A stretch of 18,560 nt of DNA from Bacteroidota bacterium (GTDB lineage: Bacteria; Bacteroidota; Ignavibacteria; UBA10030; UBA8401). The position numbers and the translations under genes are program-made. Below the pieces are notes generated by a model. The model was given only the letters and a program-made list of their open reading frames with translations, ran no database searches and had not been told where the DNA came from. Shown here in pieces: positions 14,369-18,560 of the stretch. Positions within the stretch are counted from its first letter, which is position 1; each line of letters starts with the position of its first letter. The stretch covers positions 1 to 18,560 of the forward strand of contig JALNZH010000037.1 in the NCBI GenBank assembly GCA_023229405.1. The letters run 5' to 3'.

Positions 14369-15358
14369 ATGTTGCCGTTATACGTCGATATCATCTGTTG
14401 TTGCACCCTCTATTTGATATTGATGCAACTGTACACCCTCGGTGAGCGTTTCCGTTCATCTTCCATTGTTTTTCGAATGTTCTCATCGCTTTTTGCCTAT
14501 GGGTGTCTATTCTTTGTCCTCGATGTTGTAGTTAATTTCATCCTTATCACCGTCAATGTATTCACGTCAACGGATGTTGGAGCTGCTCTCGCCTGGTTTG
14601 GAATAATAATTTTTACATTATTGTTCTACCGGATGTATCTAATAGTTGATGAAAAATTGAATCTGTCAGAGATGAAAAACTTCGCATTCGCTGCGATGAC
14701 GTTCGGCAATTATTTCCGTTTGCAAGATGCCGAAACGCGTGATACTATCGGAACGCATCGGATGAAAACCATTTACGAAGAAGTGCACGGGAGACCGTTC
14801 ACGGGTGACATCCTTGCAACCCCGTTTGACCAACGGATGACAACTTTTAAGAAAGTGCCGGTTGAGGCGTTGAAGGAGGTGAAACGGAAATTGCCACCCG
14901 AATACCAGAATGAAATCTCCAGCCTGCAACAGCAAATAGTGACCGACGTTTCGGATTCATTCCGGTTTGAGTTGATCGATAACCGGACGCATTCGTTTTT
15001 TGTGCTGATGACCCGTTGCATGATCGATCCTGTGCAGCGAGAGTTGACGATTGATCTTCTCTTCCCGGCGGAGAAAATGGTGCTGATTGATATTCCGGCC
15101 GAACGTGCACGGCTGATTGAACGTGTATATGAATCGCTTCAAATTCTTATTGATCAGACTTGGTTTTCACTGTACGTTCAATACATTTCATTTATTATAA
15201 TATTGAGCAAACAAAAATTCTTCAACGAGATGATGGTGGATGAAGAGAGACCGATCATGCAGTTTCGGATTTCGTTGCATCAGCTCCGACTCCACGCTTC
15301 ACGCATAACAACGGGAACGGAGATTCAACGCATTGCAACAATACAGTTTTCCCCATAA
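14369..15358 (+). CDS. Three-helix membrane protein of unknown function
   Basis: I do not recognise a family. The protein has 329 residues with three hydrophobic helices at about 5-23, 39-64 and 70-92, then a soluble domain of about 235 residues, probably cytoplasmic, rich in charged residues and containing a likely coiled or helical part near 150-190. Helix 1 carries three consecutive cysteines (Cys10-Cys12). A late hydrophobic stretch near 270-280 (YISFIIIL) may be a buried strand or helix. AGGAG at 14351-14355 is 13 bases before the ATG, longer than usual spacing. The gene is preceded by the pepD terminator and followed after 17 bases by the thioesterase gene, so it probably heads a new transcription unit. 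Confidence 0.75.
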   Translation: MLPLYVDIICCCTLYLILMQLYTLGERFRSSSIVFRMFSSLFAYGCLFFVLDVVVNFILITVNVFTSTDVGAALAWFGIIIFTLLFYRMYLIVDEKLNLSEMKNFAFAAMTFGNYFRLQDAETRDTIGTHRMKTIYEEVHGRPFTGDILATPFDQRMTTFKKVPVEALKEVKRKLPPEYQNEISSLQQQIVTDVSDSFRFELIDNRTHSFFVLMTRCMIDPVQRELTIDLLFPAEKMVLIDIPAERARLIERVYESLQILIDQTWFSLYVQYISFIIILSKQKFFNEMMVDEERPIMQFRISLHQLRLHASRITTGTEIQRIATIQFSP

Positions 15359-15375
15359 TACATAATCAAGGTTAT

Positions 15376-15813
15376 ATGGATACAGTATTTGAGCTCTTCG
15401 AAAATGAAATGAGTCAGATGCACCGGCAATTTCCGAATGCCCAGATTCAACCGAATTGTTTTACATGGATGAATGTGTCGGTTCGGCACTATGAATCCAG
15501 GACGAGTCTGACCATCGATATTCCGGTGGCGGAAGAGATGCTCAACCCCATGCGTGTGATGCAAGGGGGATTTATCACAGCTGCATTCGATAATGCATTC
15601 GGTCCACTTAGTTATGTTGCTGCACGAAATCCTTGCACTACACTTGACCTTCACACGCAATATATCCGTCCGATTGCCGTTGGTGATAGACTGACCGTTT
15701 CTGTTCGTGTTGTTTCCCGGGGACCAGTTTCCATACATCTGTCAGGAGAAGCACACAACAGTAAAGGTAAGCTGGTCGCCACCTGCACCTCCAACATGAT
15801 CGTGATGAAGTAA
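15376..15813 (+). CDS. PaaI-like hotdog-fold thioesterase
   Basis: A 145-residue protein with the hotdog thioesterase pattern. NPMRVMQGGFITAAFDNAFG (57-76) is the catalytic-helix motif, with Gly64-Gly65 and the likely catalytic Asp72, followed by the strand segment TLDLHTQYIRPIAVGD (89-104) and the closing strands RVVSRGPVSIHLSGEA. Family members hydrolyse acyl-CoA or related thioesters in the cytoplasm. The His usually found before the double Gly in PaaI proteins is Gln63 here, a variant that occurs in a recognisable subgroup. Substrate unknown. The ribosome-binding site is weak (AAGG near 15368). It is 17 bases after the membrane protein, probably in one operon. Confidence 0.85.
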   Translation: MDTVFELFENEMSQMHRQFPNAQIQPNCFTWMNVSVRHYESRTSLTIDIPVAEEMLNPMRVMQGGFITAAFDNAFGPLSYVAARNPCTTLDLHTQYIRPIAVGDRLTVSVRVVSRGPVSIHLSGEAHNSKGKLVATCTSNMIVMK

Positions 15814-15885
15814 AAATGCTTTTGTTCCTCTCTCATTTTCTCTATATTCTCACATCATTTTTTTCAATCATTTATTGGAAGAATA

Positions 15886-17982
15886 ATGTCCAAACAGTTT
15901 ACTCCGTACATCTCCCCGAATGAATCGCCGTTAGAAATGTCGCTTCGCGGAATCGTGCTCGGCGCGATCCTCGGTATCGTTTTCGGCGCAGCATCCGTAT
16001 ATCTCGGTCTTCGCGTCGGTCTCACGACATCTGCTTCGATCCCGATTGCTGTTATGGCGATTACGATCCTGAAAAAGCTCAAAGGCAATACTGTCCTGGA
16101 AAACAATATCGTGCAGACGGTCGGTTCGGCCGGCGAATCAGTCGCGGCGGCGGTTGTTTTTACCGTTCCGGCATTGATTTTTCTGGGCTTTCCGCTGAAG
16201 ACGACGATAACATTGCTCATTGCCCTAACCGGAGGTGTGCTGGGAGTATTATTGATGATTCCTCTTCGCCGGTATATCATTGTGAAGGAACATGAAAATC
16301 TCCGGTTTCCGGAAGGGACGGCCTGTGCAGAAATTATTAAGGCTGGAGAAATTGGTGGCACTTCTGCTGCAAAAATCTTTAAAGGAATCGGACTCGGCGC
16401 GTTATGGAAAGGGATGTCGAATATCGGAGGATTCTGGAAACCATCGGTAGAACATTCATTCTCATTTTATCGGGGATCATCTGTATCGCTGGACATCGCT
16501 CCCGAATTGATGGGAGTGGGATATATCATCGGATGGCATACATCGCTGATTATGGTCGGCGGCGGATTGATGGCAGCGTTTATTATTTCTCCTATTATTG
16601 CATTCATCGGTGCCACAAGCGTCACGCCGATTTATCCTGGAACAGTTCCTATTTCGGAAATGGGTCCGACGGAAATTTGGAGAAACTACATTAAATATAT
16701 GGGAGCTGGAGCGGTCGCAACGGGCGGCGTACTTGGGCTCATTCGTGCTTTTCCATCCATTTGGCATTCGCTGACTGCATCCATGAAACAGTTAACCAGC
16801 GAACGCTCCACTTCATCAAACCAATCCGGACCACTGCTTCGCACAGAAAAGGACACACCGATTACGGTTGTGGGAATCGGTTCATTATTACTGATTCTTT
16901 TTATATGGCTCGTTCCCGCATTTCATGTTAATCTTCTTGGCGCTATACTCATTTTTATTTTTGGTTTTTTATTTTCCGTCGTCTCCGCCCGGATTACGGG
17001 TATCGTTGGTTCGTCATCATCGCCGCTTTCGGGAATGACAATTGCCGTACTGATGGCGACATGTTTGATTTTCCTCGCGGTTGGTTGGACCGGGCAGGAA
17101 TATACCTATCTCGCATTGGTGATTGGAGCAACGGTCTGTATTGCTATTAGCAATGCCGGCACCACGGCGCAGGATTTAAAAACGGGACACTTACTCGGTG
17201 CGACACCAAGTTCTCAGCAGCTAGCAATCCTGATCGGCGTTGTCACTTCTGCCGCGGTCATCGGCATTACCATGCTGCTGTTAAATGAGAGTCAGGCAAA
17301 AGAACTTCCGGTGCAAAAAACATTTGCCGTTTCTCCTCAACAGCTTGGACGAGCTGAAGAGATGGAAGGGAAAGATGGAAAGACATATTTGCTGGTGAAG
17401 GTGCAGGATATTCAAGGAGTTGAACCGGGAAATTACCTGGTGGAAAAAGAGTCCGGAACGCCTGTCTATAAAAGAGAAGATGGTATCGGCGGAAAAGATC
17501 TCGCCGCCCCGCAATCCAATCTGATGGCGGTACTAATCAGCGGATTGTTGGAGCAAAAACTGCCGTGGGGATTGATTATGATTGGTGCGAGCATTGCATT
17601 GTTTATGGAACTGCTAGGATTCCATTCGTTGACGTTTGCCGTAGGATTCTATCTGCCGCTGTCTACGACGCTGCCGATTTTTCTTGGCGGTGTAGTTCGC
17701 CGACTTGCGGATAAAAAATATCAACGCGAACCGGATGCAACCGATGAAAGTGAAGGAACGCTCTTTTCATCCGGCTTAATCGCCGGAGGAGCATTACTTG
17801 GTGTCGCAGGAGCATTTCTAAATTTTATACCGGATTTTGTTGACGAAGAGACCGGACTGCCGATGCCGTTGGCAATCGGATATAAATATCTTCCGTTCTT
17901 TTGGAACACCGAAGCGCTTGCCGTTGCAGTGTTCGGTCTTTTGATGTGGATCTTATTGAAAGAATCCAAAGGAAAAGCATAA
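15886..17982 (+). CDS. OPT-family oligopeptide transporter 2
   Basis: A 698-residue paralogue of transporter 1 with the same motif order: NNIVQTVGSAGES (73-85), FPEGTACAEI (141-150), SSSSPLSGMTIA (376-387), NAGTTAQDLKTGHLLGATP (423-441) and FAVGFYLPLSTTLPIFLGG (584-602). Compared with transporter 1 it has a longer hydrophilic segment, about 470-543, between two membrane helices, roughly 45-50 residues larger than the matching loop and containing PGNYLVEKESGTPVYK. GGAAG-like GGAAG at 15877-15881 precedes the ATG by four bases. It ends in a one-base overlap with the symporter gene, so the two are translationally coupled. Likely a proton-coupled peptide importer; substrate not assignable. Confidence 0.94.
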   Translation: MSKQFTPYISPNESPLEMSLRGIVLGAILGIVFGAASVYLGLRVGLTTSASIPIAVMAITILKKLKGNTVLENNIVQTVGSAGESVAAAVVFTVPALIFLGFPLKTTITLLIALTGGVLGVLLMIPLRRYIIVKEHENLRFPEGTACAEIIKAGEIGGTSAAKIFKGIGLGALWKGMSNIGGFWKPSVEHSFSFYRGSSVSLDIAPELMGVGYIIGWHTSLIMVGGGLMAAFIISPIIAFIGATSVTPIYPGTVPISEMGPTEIWRNYIKYMGAGAVATGGVLGLIRAFPSIWHSLTASMKQLTSERSTSSNQSGPLLRTEKDTPITVVGIGSLLLILFIWLVPAFHVNLLGAILIFIFGFLFSVVSARITGIVGSSSSPLSGMTIAVLMATCLIFLAVGWTGQEYTYLALVIGATVCIAISNAGTTAQDLKTGHLLGATPSSQQLAILIGVVTSAAVIGITMLLLNESQAKELPVQKTFAVSPQQLGRAEEMEGKDGKTYLLVKVQDIQGVEPGNYLVEKESGTPVYKREDGIGGKDLAAPQSNLMAVLISGLLEQKLPWGLIMIGASIALFMELLGFHSLTFAVGFYLPLSTTLPIFLGGVVRRLADKKYQREPDATDESEGTLFSSGLIAGGALLGVAGAFLNFIPDFVDEETGLPMPLAIGYKYLPFFWNTEALAVAVFGLLMWILLKESKGKA

Positions 17983-18560
17983 TGGAATCTACAGGGAAAA
18001 ATAAGTGGTGGCACCTTTCACTCACCAAACAGATTTTGATAGGACTCATCGTGGGGGTGCTGATTGGTTGGCTTGCTCCGGAATTTTCTAAGGAAACAGC
18101 ATTTTTACGGACAATCTTTCTAAATCTCATTAAAGTCATTATTGCTCCGCTTATTTTCGGCAGTATCGTTGCAGGAATTGCGGGGGGAGGTAGCGCAAAA
18201 AAGGTTGGCCGTATCGGTTGGAAAGCACTTGTCTATTTTGAACTTGTGACAACTATGGCGCTGATGATCGGATTAATTGTTGTGAACATTACCGGTCCCG
18301 GATACGGCGTTGAATTGAAAGGTGATACTGTTAACCTCGGACAAATTGCAGAAAATCATCCGATGACTTTTGTCCAAACGTTGGTGCATGCGTTCCCTTC
18401 CAATATCATTGACTCGATGATGCGCAATGATGTGCTGCAAATCGTCGTTTTCTCGGTAATCTTCGCTTTTGCAGTTTCAGCAATGGGAAAAAAAGGTGAA
18501 CCGATACTTCAGCTTGCGGATAGTCTGTCGCAAGTGATGTTCAAATTCACTAGCTACATC
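17982..18560 (+). CDS. Dicarboxylate/amino acid:cation symporter (DAACS), 5' part
   Basis: The frame is open to the end of the window: 193 residues of a family protein that is usually about 400-430 long. Visible family features are the N-terminal helix LTKQILIGLIVGVLIGWLAP, the segment FLNLIKVIIAPLIFGSIVAG, the helix starting GRIGWKALVYFELVTTMAL, and AFPSNIIDSMMRNDVLQIVV before the next helix. These match GltP/DctA-type importers, which move glutamate, aspartate or C4-dicarboxylates with protons or sodium across the inner membrane. Substrate-binding motifs lie in the missing C-terminal half, so substrate and ion are undecided. The ATG overlaps the TAA of OPT transporter 2 by one base (TAATG), pointing to coupled expression. 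Confidence 0.92.
   Translation, partial: MESTGKNKWWHLSLTKQILIGLIVGVLIGWLAPEFSKETAFLRTIFLNLIKVIIAPLIFGSIVAGIAGGGSAKKVGRIGWKALVYFELVTTMALMIGLIVVNITGPGYGVELKGDTVNLGQIAENHPMTFVQTLVHAFPSNIIDSMMRNDVLQIVVFSVIFAFAVSAMGKKGEPILQLADSLSQVMFKFTSYI

Overview
The window looks like a chromosomal segment from a Gram-negative bacterium. Evidence: a predicted outer-membrane beta-barrel protein with a signal peptide, an electron-linked 2-oxoacid:ferredoxin oxidoreductase, and large hybrid histidine kinases. GC content is moderate (roughly mid-40s percent by eye, not computed). The gene set (OPT peptide transporters, PepD, stand-alone proline dehydrogenase, SpmA/SpmB, ferredoxin-dependent oxidoreductase) would fit the Bacteroidota/Chlorobiota/Ignavibacteria neighbourhood, but this is a guess from gene content. 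All genes found are on the + strand. No tRNA, rRNA, CRISPR array, transposase or phage gene was seen.

Layout. (1) 1-668: the 3' end of a 2-oxoacid:ferredoxin oxidoreductase gamma-subunit gene and a closely coupled 85-residue Cys-containing protein, followed by a nested hairpin (668-740). (2) 927-5341: a three-gene signalling cassette made of a stand-alone receiver, a membrane hybrid histidine kinase (HAMP-GAF-HisKA-HATPase-REC-REC) and a cytoplasmic REC-HisKA-HATPase kinase, closed by an intrinsic terminator (5365-5410). (3) 5514-11464: an SpmA-like protein with a large inserted soluble segment, SpmB, an outer-membrane barrel protein, a hairpin, proline dehydrogenase and an OPT-family transporter, ending in an intrinsic terminator at 11494-11530. 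(4) 11531-12145: an unrecognised coiled-coil protein whose start codon touches that terminator's T-tract. (5) 12146-12769: a 624-base non-coding stretch with several strong inverted repeats and a good sigma70-type promoter for the next gene. (6) 12770-14224: PepD-type dipeptidase, closed by a textbook terminator (14252-14282). (7) 14369-18560: an unrecognised three-helix membrane protein, a PaaI-like thioesterase, a second OPT transporter, and the start of a DAACS-type glutamate/dicarboxylate symporter that runs off the window.

How the genes may fit together. Peptide import (two OPT proteins), dipeptide hydrolysis (PepD), proline oxidation to the glutamate branch (proline dehydrogenase), glutamate/dicarboxylate uptake (DAACS) and 2-oxoacid oxidation with ferredoxin (KOR-type gamma subunit) form a plausible peptide and amino-acid catabolic neighbourhood. 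This is inference from gene content; the genes sit in several transcription units. The signalling cassette has no DNA-binding output domain and no visible HPt protein, so its output lies outside the window or acts through protein-protein contact. The most unusual items are the SpmA-like protein with its about 120-residue insertion next to SpmB and a barrel protein, the CX3CX3C small protein after the oxidoreductase, and the structured intergenic region 12221-12427.
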